From Cylicocyclus nassatus (Eukaryota; Nematoda; Chromadorea; Rhabditida; Strongylidae): 64,000 nt of DNA. Below the pieces are notes generated by a model. It saw only the letters and a program-made list of their open reading frames with translations. It made no database searches and had not been told where the DNA came from. Position numbers and translations under genes: made by a program. The stretch lies in contig CATQJL010000112.1 in assembly GCA_958299035.1 (NCBI GenBank), positions 7,107,825-7,171,824 of the forward strand. The letters are read 5' to 3'. Shown here piece by piece: positions 32,067 to 44,082 of the stretch (position 1 is the first letter of the stretch; every line of letters begins with the position of its first letter).

Positions 32067-32742
32067 CAGGGTGTCCCAAAAAAATGTGAACACTGTTTGA
32101 TCGCTAATAACTCCCTTGCTTTCACGTCTTTCGCCGAGCTTGAGGCACCATTCTGTAGAGCGAGGTTCAACTTAGATTTATAGTATGGAGCAAACCACCG
32201 TTCGCTCTTCGTTACTGTAGGATTACGGTACGAAATTCCAGCATGTGGAACCATTGTAAAGCATGCCATCTGACCAAATTTTTTCAAAAAATCTGAAAAA
32301 TCGTGTCTTAAGGTTTTCGCGCACGCTGATTCCACTACACAACTTTTTACGTGTTCTTAGCCTTTTTGATGGTGTAGTTACAATTTTGACACATGCTGGA
32401 AAGTCAGTTATTACAGTTTACCAAGGATAACTTTGAAAAGAAGCATTGTAGTAAAGTGGAAATTTCATATTCGAAGTCAGCGGCTTCCATTACCATAGTA
32501 CAAAAGATTTTGGCTTGTTTGGTTCTGTTTCGAGGCAGAAAATGACCTTCAACGGCCTAAAACCCTTGTCGAATTTCCTACCGTGATCCTACAGTAACGA
32601 AGTGAGATCGGAGTTTTGCTTCATACTACATATCTAAGTTGAACCTCGCTCTACAGAATGGTGCCTCAAGCTCGGCGAAGGACATGAAAGCAAGGGAGTT
32701 ATTAACAATCAAACAGTGTTCACATTTTTTTGGGACACCCTG
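32067..32742. mobile_element. 676-bp CAGGGTGTCCC mariner-like MITE
   Basis: The left end CAGGGTGTCCCAAAAAAATG and its complement at the right are flanked by TA (32065-32066, 32743-32744). The inverted match extends about 120 bp inward, through the AACACTGTTTGAT and CGAGGTTCAACTTAGAT blocks. No transposase. Partial or diverged relatives lie at 27868, 49581 and 53474, and perhaps near 24066. Confidence 0.88.
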
Positions 32743-32746
32743 TATA

Positions 32747-33563
32747 TATTAGGTGGGTGCAAAAGTTCGTTCGTCGGATTTTCAAGAAATCATAACTTCC
32801 TTTCTTCTCAGTGATTTTTCTCAAAATTATTTTTGTATGAAAGAGGAAAACTTTTTCTTCATAGAGGTGCCTTTGCCATGAATTAGCGTTGCTTAGTTCG
32901 AGAGTTAAAAGCAATTGAAGGAAATTGGTCGAGATCGACATTTTTCAAGCTGGATCACGAAAAATTCTGGAAGTATTTTTGTTTGATAGAGAAAATTTTG
33001 CGCATTACAGTGGTACTTTTTTCATGAAATAAAACGAGGTAGAGCGAGCATTGAAGCAAATAAAGAGAAGTTTTTCACTTTTGCAATTTTTGAGCATGAT
33101 CAAAAAAGCTTGAAAACGTCACGGAAAAGGCGAAAAAGTCATAAACATGGGTTTTGTGACCTTCCCTTTGTAGCTGAGCAAAAATCGTGCCAATCGGGAG
33201 CAATTTTAATTTTTGTGATTTATTCGGTTTTTCGGGTCTGCGGTTTTCACGAAAATGAAAATTGCTCCCGATTGGCACGATTTTTGCTCAGCTAGAAAGA
33301 GAAGGTTACAAAACCCATATTCATGACTTTTCCGCCCTTTCTTTGGCGTTTTTAGGCTTTTTTGAGCATGCTCAAAAATTGCAAAACTGAAGTAATCCTC
33401 TTTATTTGCTTCTAACTCTCGATCTTTTTTGTTTTAATCAATGGGGAAGGCACTATAGTAAAGAGCACAATTTTCTCTATTATACGAAAAGGCTTACAGG
33501 ATTTTTCGTGACCCTGCTTGAAATATGCCAACCTTGAGTACAATTATTCAGTTGCTTTTAACT
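32747..33563. repeat. Long foldback beside a single mariner-type end
   Basis: TTAGGTGGGTGCAAAAGTTC (from about 32749) is a classical mariner-like terminus, directly abutting the previous element. Beyond it, arms 32903-33212 and 33256-33563 are inverted copies around a 44-base loop; the inner stem TTGCTCCCGATTGGCACGAT is exact. The outer 150 bp on the left have no partner on the right, so the right end is lost. Confidence 0.78.
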
Positions 33564-34184
33564 TTCTAACTTCACTTTCATTATAATGAAAGCGTTTCAA
33601 TTACTATCAAGTCATTTCCCCAAGTGAAGTAGAAGGGGGCGGTAAAGATCATTTACATTTTGGGTGATGCGGTCACGAAGAGAGGCGATCAAGAAGGAAG
33701 AAACAACTACGGGTATGTCGGGATACAATTTCAACATTCTTATGCCCCGTCTGCTACCAGTGTTTACTGGACACATCACCCCGCCTACCACAGTTGCTGT
33801 TGGACGGTCATAAAAGACAGCATGAGTATCTCTTACACACACTCCCTCTCCTGGCTGGCCATCTACATACCAGTCTACCCCCTCCCCCTTTTCCTCTCCT
33901 TTTATGTAATGTATGTAATAAACTAATTTATATACTTATGTCTTGGACGTATTACCATGACACCGCTACACCCTCAGGCAAGGGTCCGTTACCCCTTTAA
34001 CCTGATATGGAGGTCTCAGGAAGATATCATCCCGCATATAGACTAAAAAATTTTTTCTCTCCAAAAAACTTGAAAAAAAAACACCACCCCCACCCTTCTT
34101 CCAATCGTCTTACAAACCTCCTTCCTCAGTCGACAAGAAAGTTCGAACGACAAGCGAGTATTTTCTTATTTCTTTCGTATTTTA
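33564..34184. other. No supported gene
   Basis: Mixed sequence with a possible polyadenylation signal near 33918 and pyrimidine-rich stretches. No repeat family or exon could be supported. Confidence 0.35.
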
Positions 34185-34218
34185 TTTTTTTTCGCGCGTT
34201 GTACGCGTGAAATTAGGA
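34185..34218. mobile_element. Solo right end of the 3599-family MITE
   Basis: CGCGCGTTGTACGCGTGAAATTAGGA is the right terminus of the 3599/23741 family followed by TA. No matching left end is evident about 215 bp upstream. Confidence 0.6.
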
Positions 34219-34327
34219 TAAATGGTTTAGGAGGAAGAAAATGCAATGTCTTCAGAATCAATATTAGACAGGGGAAATGATGAAAAAACCCATGTTATAA
34301 GCGTATACTGCACCATTCTTCCCGTAA

Positions 34328-34530
34328 GGCCTCGGGCAGAGTTCACGCGATTTGATCGTCGCGATTCAATTGCGACAAGACAACTGTTACGAGTTCATTG
34401 CATGCTGACCAGCTTGCATTTCGGTTGTGACACTTTTCCAGCCCGAAATTTTTGAATGTAAAATGAAAATGAATCGGAATCGCGGCGATTGAATCGCGAC
34501 GATCAGATCGCGTGAGCTCTGTCCGAGGCC
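34328..34530. mobile_element. 203-bp TAA-flanked MITE (GGCCTCGG family)
   Basis: The ends read GGCCTCGGGCAGAGTTCACG and, as complement, GGCCTCGGACAGAGCTCACG. The match continues about 25 bp inward through GATCGTCGCGATTCAAT. TAA flanks both sides (34325-34327, 34531-34533). A relative lies at 48356-48585. Confidence 0.87.
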
Positions 34531-34533
34531 TAA

Positions 34534-37500
34534 CGAGTAAATGATGTGAAAAACAAATCTAAGCTATCAAAGGGTAAATGATTTTAAGCGTCTATTCCCT
34601 CATTGTAAATTCTTGTGAGATAAATCATGAAACACTGAGTGTACTGGACTTGAAACTCTATGAACAAAAGAAGTGATAGAAAGAAGGCTATCGAAAGCTA
34701 CACTCCATTATTTTGTCTGGACATTGTTTCCCATTCCCAGAACCACTACTGAGCAAGGAACGCAAACCAAATCTAACAAATACCGTAACCCATATGCGCT
34801 GCGCTACTTCATCGTTATTGTGGCTTTTTACGAAAATCCGAATTACATATGAACTGGGGTGCAGTGATTCATAATTCTATAGAACAGGAAGCAATTGGAA
34901 ACAATTTGAACTAAAAACTACATTTCATTATTTTATTCACAGTTTGCAGTTTTGAAGTGACCACCTTCACAGTTTATAAGCAGACAAAAGGTAAAAAAAA
35001 TTTCCATTACTATCAAGTTGTCCCGTAAGTTCTGTCGTTTTTTTTAATTCGTAACTTTGCAGTATCTCAATGAAAATTTACATCCTCGTAATTTATTTGA
35101 AAACATAAGTGTTCCGCTTTCAAATACTTTCTTGCACAGTTTCTATTATACAACGACTGCAAAGATAAAAATGCAAGGGCGAAACCATATGATCTTTGCT
35201 CATTTTAAAATAGATTGCCAAAAATCCTGCAACGCAGCAGAAAATCTGAAGTCGTTAGTAGTTACGTCTTTTGACCTACTCCTTAAAACCGTAACCCTTT
35301 GTGCTGTTCGGGTGTGTCTGTGAAAAGTTATGATTTTCGAAAAAAGCGATAAATTAATTAAAAATGGCATTTTCATAGTAAACACGAAATTCGTAACTTC
35401 TCTAAAATCCAAACAGGACAAACTTTTTTGCAAGGAGTCGGTCAAAAAACATAAGTACTGATAACTAAAACATAAGTACGATTAACTTAAAAGACGAAAA
35501 TTTGTATGGTGTTGCTTTTTATTTTTATTTTTCCAGTCAATGTTAGTAGAAGATGTGGAAGACAGCATTTAGAAGCGAAAGCTTGTGCTTTCAAATAAAG
35601 TTATCAATATGTAAATCCGTTGAGATAGCTCAAAGTTACAAGTTTTCAAAACGAAACGACGGAACGTTGGGACGACCTAATACCTCAGCAGTTTTGCGAG
35701 TAGTTAATCATACAATTTTTGTAAAAAGTCATCTCTTATCCTGCCTAAGCACTAAAAGGAATCACGTTATAAATTGATTTGACTTTTTCGTAGAATATCC
35801 ATAGAATCCATAAAATTGCGAATATGTTCGATTTGAAAATCTCTATAGTAATTTTATCTGATACTTCATTGATGTAATCGAATTTGGAGAGTAGGTAGAA
35901 TGAGAAGTAGTATGGCTCATTTACCGAGCAGCCGATATTTGCAACGTCACGTCTGCACACGCAGTACCGCGCTTGCTGCGAGGTAATGGGGATGGTCTGG
36001 AAGGATGAAATTGTAAAAGCATGATGATATCCGGAAGTTCTGAGAATCCAGACGGAGTCTTTCTTAATGGCAGGAATTCTTCAAAGTCTCGTCGTGAAGG
36101 AAGTTTTGTGAACATTCATACTACCTTCTCTTCAGTTTCAAAATTGACGTTCTTATGGTTTTCAACCCATCGAAACAGCTTGTGATCATTCAGTGTTTGT
36201 CATTTAGAAATGTTGTAAGCAAATATATTGATAATCAATTGATGGAAACCGAAGGGTGAGGAGCCCTTAACAAACAATGTGCGCATAGCAAAGAAGGGGG
36301 GGGGGGACGCGGAAAACGACAATGAGCGCGAAATGCAAGCAGTGTAGAATCGCTCTGCTAATTTTTACAGAATTTTCTTTATGGCATCGGGTTAGATATC
36401 TGCTCCACCCCCAAAAACCTTACATTGACGCCGTGTCGCTTTAGCACCGAAGAGTGATTACGAGATTTACAGCAAATTGTTCCAAAAGTTCCTCTTGATT
36501 TCTGAGTTCAACCTCGATTCATTGGTTGCAAAGAAAGTTCCCGGGCACTTGCGAATTTTTTTTCAAACAGCCACAACTTCATGCAGATCGATTTTTCTCT
36601 GAGAACTGCAAAGTCCGTGCAAAGTATGTGTTGTCTACAAGATATGCGTATTTTATTAGGTCCTCAGCACTACATTGGGCCTCCAGCATGCGCAGAAGGG
36701 AAAAGGGTAAAAACTTGAAATTCGTCCTTTTCAGGGCATGGAAAGAGCTAGAGATATATCCGGTAGCTACATAGAAATTTACCTGGGCTTTTAATAGGGC
36801 AAATAATCACCGTTGTAGGGTGCTAATCCGTGCAAAATTTTTTCTTCCAAAAATTCTGAAAAATTGGCCATTTTTTGTACCCTGAAAATGCCCCGTTCTT
36901 TGACTAAGTGGGTCTGAGGTCTTCCCTTTTTGCACGGATTGAGCCATACCTTTAATTACTGTAAATATAGTTTGGGTAACGTCTTGCGCATCTTTTGGGC
37001 TCATCACCCAGGTACAGCGATCCACACAGATTCGACTTCAGCTGCGAAAAGGGTTGCCGTCAAAGGCAAATTTACAACTTGTAAATCTTGTGTGCTTGCA
37101 GCTGCAAACTTGTAGTCGACAGGCTTCTCATTCAAATTATTTGAAATTCAAACGACCTTGCTTATTTAGTGCGGGAAATTAGCGACGGGAAGGAAAAAAT
37201 AAAAATTTTTGCCTTTGAAAAGGAGTTACTTCTCGGTGTAGATCAGACACGATTGAGCATCGATAAATATAGAACCCTTATTAGAAAGCTCAATTTGTCT
37301 ACTAGATATAGTGCAAAAAGTGTAACGAAAATTTGATCGAATGGAAAAATGAGTCTGGAAGAAATTTTCAAAAGTGCCCGAGAACTTTATTTACAACTTA
37401 ATACCTTAACCAGTAGTAGAAACGATCCTTGGAATGTGATTATTTGTTTTACAATCTACAAATCTTTGGCAATGTTAGGACAGTTAAGAATTATTTCAGC

Positions 37501-38754
37501 AACAATGAAAAGGATTTCTTAGGCGAAGATCGCCAAACATATTCTTTTAGGAACCTCTACTATGAGAAATCATAGTTCTGCGGCAAGAAAAAAATATTAT
37601 TTCGCTCCCCCCCCCCCCCCCGAAAACGCAGAAAATGCATTTTCTTTGCACTTTTTGATTTTGTTCGCAGCCGACAACTCAGAAGACTTTCTCGTCCTGC
37701 CAGTAACAAGTGTTTTAGGCCATAAGCCATGCGAAAATTCTGTGATTTCGTTGCGCTCCTGATTCTTTTGCAACTTATAAGGACCACAAGGGTAGGTCAT
37801 GTTCACGCTGGAAATTTACAAATTCAAATAATTTTGATGACCATTTGTAGCACAGTTGTCAAACAATGATTACAAATAATTTGAAGGAAAATTCTCTTCT
37901 CTTGTTGATTTTACGGCATTGAAGCAAAGGGAGAATTTTCTGTAGGCTCTTTACTCACCCAAGTTTTCAACAAGTTTTCCACTATGTCCCCCCCCCCCCT
38001 CCCCCTTGAGAATGAGTCGCGATCTTTCTGGGAGTTTTTACATGGATTGTAAAATTGTGCAAGTGATGTATCTTTTGAATAATCAGAATAATTTTTAAAA
38101 CTCTTTTGAAAAACGAATTCGTCTGTGAAAAAATTTTCTGTGAGTCCGCAAGTTTGACAATCATCGCAAAAAAATTTCCATAGGCTAACCCGTGGCTAAC
38201 GACCATCTTCATGCGAGAATATTCTGTCCCCCCCCTCCCTCCCAAACTTCTTGCTCTTGACTGGCAATTACATATATACAAGTAATTAGGTTACTTCGGT
38301 TTTCCTTCGAAATCGTCCTCAGCCTTCTAAAGTGTTTGCACCTATCACACACTTCTCCGTTTTCTAATTTCATACTTCTGGTAGCACTATCCGTATTGTC
38401 CTGACTGCAATTCATCTACAGTAACGACACTTGAGCCAGCGGACAGCGGGCACACAGGGAGGGGGGCATACTTGAAAATGTATTTTATAGCCATCTAATT
38501 AGCTCAATTTGTTATTGTTAGCATGGCCATTTGTTCACGCACAAGTGCTGTCGGCCTGCAGAAACACTGCTTTACTGTTTGTCGTGCCCAACAATAAAGC
38601 AGTGTTCTCTCCTGTAATGATATTAATTCTGTTCGCTAAAGTGCGCAGTATAAAAGTTGTTGAAAGCATGGAATCATAAATCTAAATGCTGTTCTTCAGT
38701 CTCCTTATTGTAAGCGCATGTTCTAAGGTTTACTCATAATGATTGAAATTTCAG
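34534..38754. other. No supported gene; one mariner end
   Basis: Over 4 kb of mostly AT-rich sequence without a supported gene. AAGTTGTCCCGTAAGTTCTG near 35016 is a lone terminus of the 16931 family. Homopolymer runs of G or C occur near 36297, 37608, 37987 and 38228. Several small hairpins are present, for example around 36826-36945 and 38560-38610. Confidence 0.4.
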
Positions 38755-38874
38755 CTGCTTTCAACCCACCAAAACATTCACGCTTTTCGAGAAAAATGCA
38801 ATTCACGCAGGAAGCTTTGGCAAGATGTCCTCGAGAGGATATTTATACGGATTTGCAGAAAGCTAATAAACCTA
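38755..38874 (+). CDS. Candidate exon, protein not recognised
   Basis: The acceptor is gaaatttcag| and the donor AAACCTA|gtgagt. Two phases are open over all 120 bases. Phase 0 (STHQNIHAFREKCNSRRKL and onward) is the one compatible with the next exon. Phase 1 reads SRKMQFTQEALARCPREDIY and looks equally protein-like. Confidence 0.38.
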
Positions 38875-38969
38875 GTGAGTTCGACATTTCCAGCTTCAAA
38901 CCTTACTGTAGTTCACTCTGTCAGAAAAGAAATGTTTTTCTTTTTTCCTCTGGGATAACTTCATTTCAG

Positions 38970-39120
38970 AAGTTCGATTATGCGTTGGAAGAATTCATCT
39001 ATGAATATGTTTACGAAAAGCAGGCACCAGATTATGTTCGTGTGTTCAAAATATACTCTGAGTGGGTTACAATAATCATTCCTATTTTTCTCGGGATCCG
39101 CACTAAAATTACCTTAAAAA
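38970..39120 (+). CDS. Candidate exon with membrane-like segment
   Basis: It lies 95 bases downstream of the previous exon, a typical short intron length. The acceptor is cttcatttcag|; the donor AAAAA|gtattc is weaker. In phase 0 to 1 it encodes KFDYALEEFIYEYVYEKQAP, then VRVFKIYSEWVTIIIPIFLG, a hydrophobic stretch. The phase fits the exon at 42082. Confidence 0.38.
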
Positions 39121-39351
39121 GTATTCGAATTTTAGGATTTTTCATTAAAAATTATCTTCAGATGCCATGACGTAAAGGAAACAGCACGCGCAATGCTCAA
39201 AAATGTCATCAGTTCGAACGGAGGAAGCAGAAAGGAAACCTGCGAGACAGAGACAAAATGATAATGGTGATCCAAAAAGATGGCAATTGGAAAGGGTTTT
39301 ACTAAAGTTAAGACTTGTGTAGCTACATAGGCTTTACACTGCGTAAAGTAA

Positions 39352-39804
39352 AGGCACCGTCCACCCAAAATGAAGGTCATGAAAATTGAAGTTATTTGGT
39401 AGGCGGTCACATAGTTGAGCAGTCGCTCAATCTCGCTGCAAAAGATGAAATTCAAAGCTTGAAAACGGCTTCAGAGGGTGGCAGAGGTCACGTTGGTTCC
39501 GCCTATTAACGTGGGTGATCTGAAAATTCAAGTCGGCAATCACGCTTCGGGTTAGATAGAGTAGTCGCAAATTCATAATTATGATGAAGGGCGGATCTAT
39601 GACGAATTCATATTTGAGGCCCAAGTTTGGGCTTTTCATCTTCAGAACACCCACGATGATGGGCGGAGCCAGTGTGGCCGCTTCTGCCTTCTGGAGCGGT
39701 TTTCTCGCTTCGGGATTCATCTTTTGCAGCGAAACTTGGGCGATTGCTTAGTTAGGGGCCTTCCTACTATATTGCACCAAAATCAATTTGGGTGGACGGT
39801 GCCT
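39352..39804. mobile_element. TTAA-type MITE, copy 4
   Basis: It begins AGGCACCGTCCACCCAAA and ends TTTGGGTGGACGGTGCCT, with GTAA on the left and TTAA on the right (39805-39808). Length 453 bp. The interior again has inverted GC-richer arms. Confidence 0.87.
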
Positions 39805-42081
39805 TTAAGGTTTTGTCACCTTCGCCACCATTAAACCGCAAAGAGAACAATAACCAAATCACAATGAAAGACAGAATTACCCAATCTTGCTGAATATTCG
39901 TACAAATCTTCTCTCAACTGTTTGTAAAGCATTTTCAGATGTTTGAAAGACTGAGGACGTTCTTCTGCGAGTTGTACGACGAGCCATGGTATACGAAATA
40001 TATCCAGAAGTCCTTTAAAGTAGTTTATTGCGTTTTTGCTAAAAAAGGTGCTCTGCCTTATAACGGGTAAAGGACTACAGGTCACCAAGAGGGGTGGTTC
40101 CACTCGGACATCTGCATCGAGCCACGCATTCATACGCTACAGACATTGCAGATTTGGAACAGCTATCCGCGCAGGTGGAGGCTATCGGCAACGGGAGACG
40201 GTCAAGAGGCGCGATTTCTCTGGCTGTCACCAACTTAAAACTCCAGTTTAGTGCTATGCGAGCCTTCAAAAAATTACCGGATAAAGTGCATTAGCTTACT
40301 ATCTATTTGAGGTCACCATTTGCTGAGTTTCATGGTTTTTGCTATAAATCGGGCTGAAATATTTACGAATTTGTTCTGAAATGCATTTTCATGAGTTTTT
40401 GACCTTCAAAATTGCTCTTTTGAATTTTTTCTAGAGTATCAAGATTGAACAACTCATGCAACTATCTAATATATCTTCTTCTAAATTTCATATACTTTTA
40501 GAAAGTTGCAAAACACTTATTATTTGCTATTTGGTGTCCAGCTGGCAATAAAAATCGCGCCTCTTGACATACACCCATCGGCAACATATAGTCCCTTATC
40601 TCTTTATAATTGTTATCTATGCCTTTGTTTGATATCATTTTCTACTCATCCTTCACGAAGACAATGTAAGATGGTGGCAGAGTTTTGATAATTTTATTTT
40701 GGTTTTAATCGCATTATATTATGATGAACAAGATGTAAATAATGAAAATGGAATTCCATAAAAATGCGACCCATTCCTTACGTTGCTAACGAAACAATAT
40801 TTTTTAGAAGCAAATCGGATCTTAATAAGTCGGGTGTACTGGCCATCCTTGCGCAATCGGTATGTTAGGAAAAGCTCAGAGACTAAAGAAAGGGCAAAGA
40901 GTGGAGAAAAAAGTATATATCCAATTTTTCCGCTTGAAGCAAGCTGTACCATTGAGTGCTAAATAGCCGAGGCGAATTACACGCGAATCAAGAATGATAA
41001 AAGTGAGTTGGAAACAGAACAACGAATAACATAAATGACAAGTGAGTATTACGTAGCGTGAAGAGATACGAGAAACATCAAGACCATAATTGATAAACAG
41101 TTGAAAAAGCAAACTACCACAGGACAAAGAGTACCTGAAGGTAGTTTTTGAGGATAAAGTTGTAGTACTTGTTAATAAACAGAGCCCATATCGCATGTAA
41201 GCGCCAATACGGTACATCCAAAGCGCATTCAAAGCACACAAATGCAGTTCTAACATCAGTTCTGCATCTACTGCACAAGGCTTGAGTTCCCAGGAAACGC
41301 TAGTCATTGTCAGCTGTACTTAGTTCAACCCTCCCTGTTTTACTTTCAAAAGTATGACTAATTGCATGGTATCAAAGGGAGGCGCGGAAGCCGCATAGAA
41401 AGCCCTTGTAGAATACGTTGTTGAGTTGTTGAACATCATTACGCACTTTCTCTATCGGAATCTTGGATATTGCAGGAAAAAAAGCTAGACCTTCTTTTCG
41501 CAGGAACAAAAATCTATTGTTTGTTGACTGTTTGTCCCATTTTCTCAGAACTTGAAAGCAGAATACAGGATTTTCAAGAAAACACAAATGTGTCAGAGAC
41601 TCCAAATGAAAGCTCTTGAGCTTCCCTAACATTGAGGGTGGGGTAGTTCCGTTTGATGAGCAACAGTCGTGTGAGAAGCCGTTGGACTTTATCAGTTGCT
41701 CATAATGCGAAAGGAGGGAGTTCTAAGCTAGTCACGTCTTTTGTAGAGTTAGAGATCGGAGCATTGTGTACGGTAAGTTTGTGCTCACGTTTATCAGTAA
41801 TTTTTTCGTGGCAGTGGTGCAAAGATTGGCGCTAATTTTGGCGCGCCCTATATGCAACACCGGTAGCAAAATACGCCTACGTATTTTTATATTCGACTGT
41901 GTTTTGTTATAGGAGTGGCTGATTGTTTTGAAAGTCAAAACGTGAAAATTTTGACAATCAATTCTGCATTTCTGCTAGATTCAAAAGGCTGGTTGTTGGA
42001 GTGGAAATTGTTAAAGGAAATTGTCAATCAAGGGGTTCAATAGGGACCTGACCTTAACAAGGAATAGGCATTTATTTGTAG
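39805..42081. other. No supported gene
   Basis: AT-rich sequence with only chance open stretches on both strands and no terminal repeats that I could pair. Confidence 0.35.
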
Positions 42082-42203
42082 ACAGAGAGGATATTCTAGA
42101 CCTTTTCTCTATACTAAAAATTTCTCTATTGCTATTGGATACACTATATGTTTTCTGTCATGCAAAAGATAACTGCTACAATGTTACCAAAGTTTCAGGA
42201 ACA
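42082..42203 (+). CDS. Candidate exon with hydrophobic segment
   Basis: The acceptor is tttatttgtag| and the donor GGAACA|gtaagt, both strong. In phase 1 to 0 it encodes REDILDLFSILKISLLLLDT then LYVFCHAKDNCYNVTKVSGT, a likely membrane segment followed by a Cys-containing loop. It links in phase to 38970-39120 and 42300-42467. Confidence 0.45.
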
Positions 42204-42299
42204 GTAAGTACTCTGTGATCTGAACATAGATTGGAATCAATCATCGGGAACAAGCTGTTTTGAGATACAAAACAAGTGGAGATTTCACGTTACTTTCAG

Positions 42300-42467
42300 G
42301 AGATATCAAAAGCAAATCATTGTAGAGTCGAAGTACAAGCATGCATACGAAGAACATGCATAGGCACATTCATGAAGTACATTGATGCTTCAAGCAAAAC
42401 ACATGTACAGTTCTATTTATATTCCCATTTTCAATCCCATTTGTGCGCTCTAGGCTTTCCAAAATAA
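42300..42467 (+). CDS. Candidate terminal exon with overlapping poly(A) signal
   Basis: The acceptor is cgttactttcag|. Phase 0 encodes 55 residues with several Cys, including NHCRVEVQACIRRTCIGTF and ending CALGFPK, then TAA at 42465-42467. AATAAA at 42463-42468 overlaps the stop codon. A foldback element begins about 15 bases later, so the natural 3' end may have been altered by that insertion. Confidence 0.42.
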   Translation, partial: EISKANHCRVEVQACIRRTCIGTFMKYIDASSKTHVQFYLYSHFQSHLCALGFPK

Positions 42468-42477
42468 ACAAATCTGA

Positions 42478-43828
42478 TAAGAGAGGGTCACGAAGTCAGG
42501 GTGGCCGAACTCTACAAGCTGCATGCCACCAGTGAGAGCTGGGAAGGCTGATTCCAAATCTGCTTTTCTTATCTGCAGAGTGTCTTTGGGAAAGATGTAT
42601 GAGCATTTTTTGAGACGAGAAAATGAACTTATAACCGGGACAATATCAATCATTATAGCCAGGGTCCGGCACAGGTGGTCTGAGGTCAAATTGAACTTCG
42701 TTTTTGAATAGAATCAATGGGAGATATCATTTTTGTAAGGACCTGAAAGCAGCCCGAAAAAATTGATGGAGTGGTCGGGTTTTACAAGTTGAACACGTTC
42801 CTTTGCAAGCGCGCGAATATCAAACGCAAAACTCAAACAAAAGGCTTGTTTACACCGCACAAACAATCCCATGGCACCGAATTCGGGCTATGTGTATACA
42901 ATATTACTCCAAACAACATTAATTAACACGTTTCAAAAACTTATGTGTTCTAACACATAAGTTTTGGAAACTTTAACGTTCCCGAATTTGTTGGTTTCTA
43001 GATCAACACCAAACCAACTGGGTTGGGTTAAGAGCATATATATTGGAGAGTATAAATTTTGGACCTTTGTGAATTGGACGACGAACGCTAAAAATCTACC
43101 ATACAGTGAACAGGGCGAATCAAACCATTGCCTCTCTTTTTTTAGCCAAATTTAACATAAACCTATGCACTGATGAATATCGCGCTCCATTCACATGCGG
43201 CGTCCTTTGCACTGCGAGGCGAAAAATGCATCGCCAGGTTACTGAGACTACATATTTAGTTGGCCTAGGAAGTTTTCGACATACTGAGTACTAATTGGTA
43301 CCATACTCAATAATAGGGCCTGTATCAACACAAAATGTTTTTTTTTGCTTTTTTGTGATATCAGACGCCTCAATACGCTTTGTTCGCTTTTTCCATTGTT
43401 ACGTCGATTGATTAAGGGTTCCCTTACTGATTCTGATGTCAAAGAGGATTTTGTAAAATTTCGCTAAGTCTTGGAGAACTTCGTTTCCAAAAATGCTCCA
43501 AACCAAAATGCTCCAAACCTGATTACAGCCTCTATAGATCTTAAATGAAGCAGCGACAACTGTCAAGTTACTTCAAACCATAGACTCCGTTTACGTCGTA
43601 AATCAGTCCATCCTATTTCGCCACTTGGCATCTAGAAAGGCTGTAACGATTAATTATAGCCTCGCTCTACTTCAATTTTTCGTCTCAAAAATGCTCATAA
43701 CTTCTTTTCTGAAAGGGCTCTGCAGATATGGAAAGCAGATATGGACGCGCTCCAAAATCTCACTACCTGTACGCAGCTTGTAGTGATAGGCTACTTCGAC
43801 TTCGTGACCCTCCCTTGCAAGATACATT
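42478..43828. repeat. 1.35-kb foldback element
   Basis: The left arm (42483-42640) starts AGAGGGTCACGAAGTC and contains CTGATTCCAAATCTGCTTTTC. The right arm (43672-43828) is its diverged complement, ending CTTCGTGACCCTCCCTTGCA. The roughly 1-kb centre is unrelated and includes a small AAAACTTATGTGTTCTAACA palindrome at about 42930. The opening resembles the GGTGGGTCGAAGTGGCC start of the 20900 foldback. Confidence 0.75.
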
Positions 43829-44082
43829 GAAATGTAAATAGAAAACATAAATTAAACAGCTCCCACTTTAGTTTGAGTTTATCAATCAAACTGAAGGAAG
43901 AGCAATAGAGAAAGATTTCGTACATACACATTCACATAGTTGTATCTAGCAGGGGCGCATTGAGCTCTAAATTAGCATTATGTTAGACTTACGTGGAGCA
44001 CGTGCTGTTTCTAATAAAATGCATATCGAAGGTGTTCTAGAGTGACATTAGGCTGCTTGTAAATGTAGTAAAAAAACCTCTA

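Noticed and set aside
33991..34218. Full third copy of the 3599-family MITE
   Set aside because: Only the right terminus matches. The sequence at the expected left end and interior does not align.
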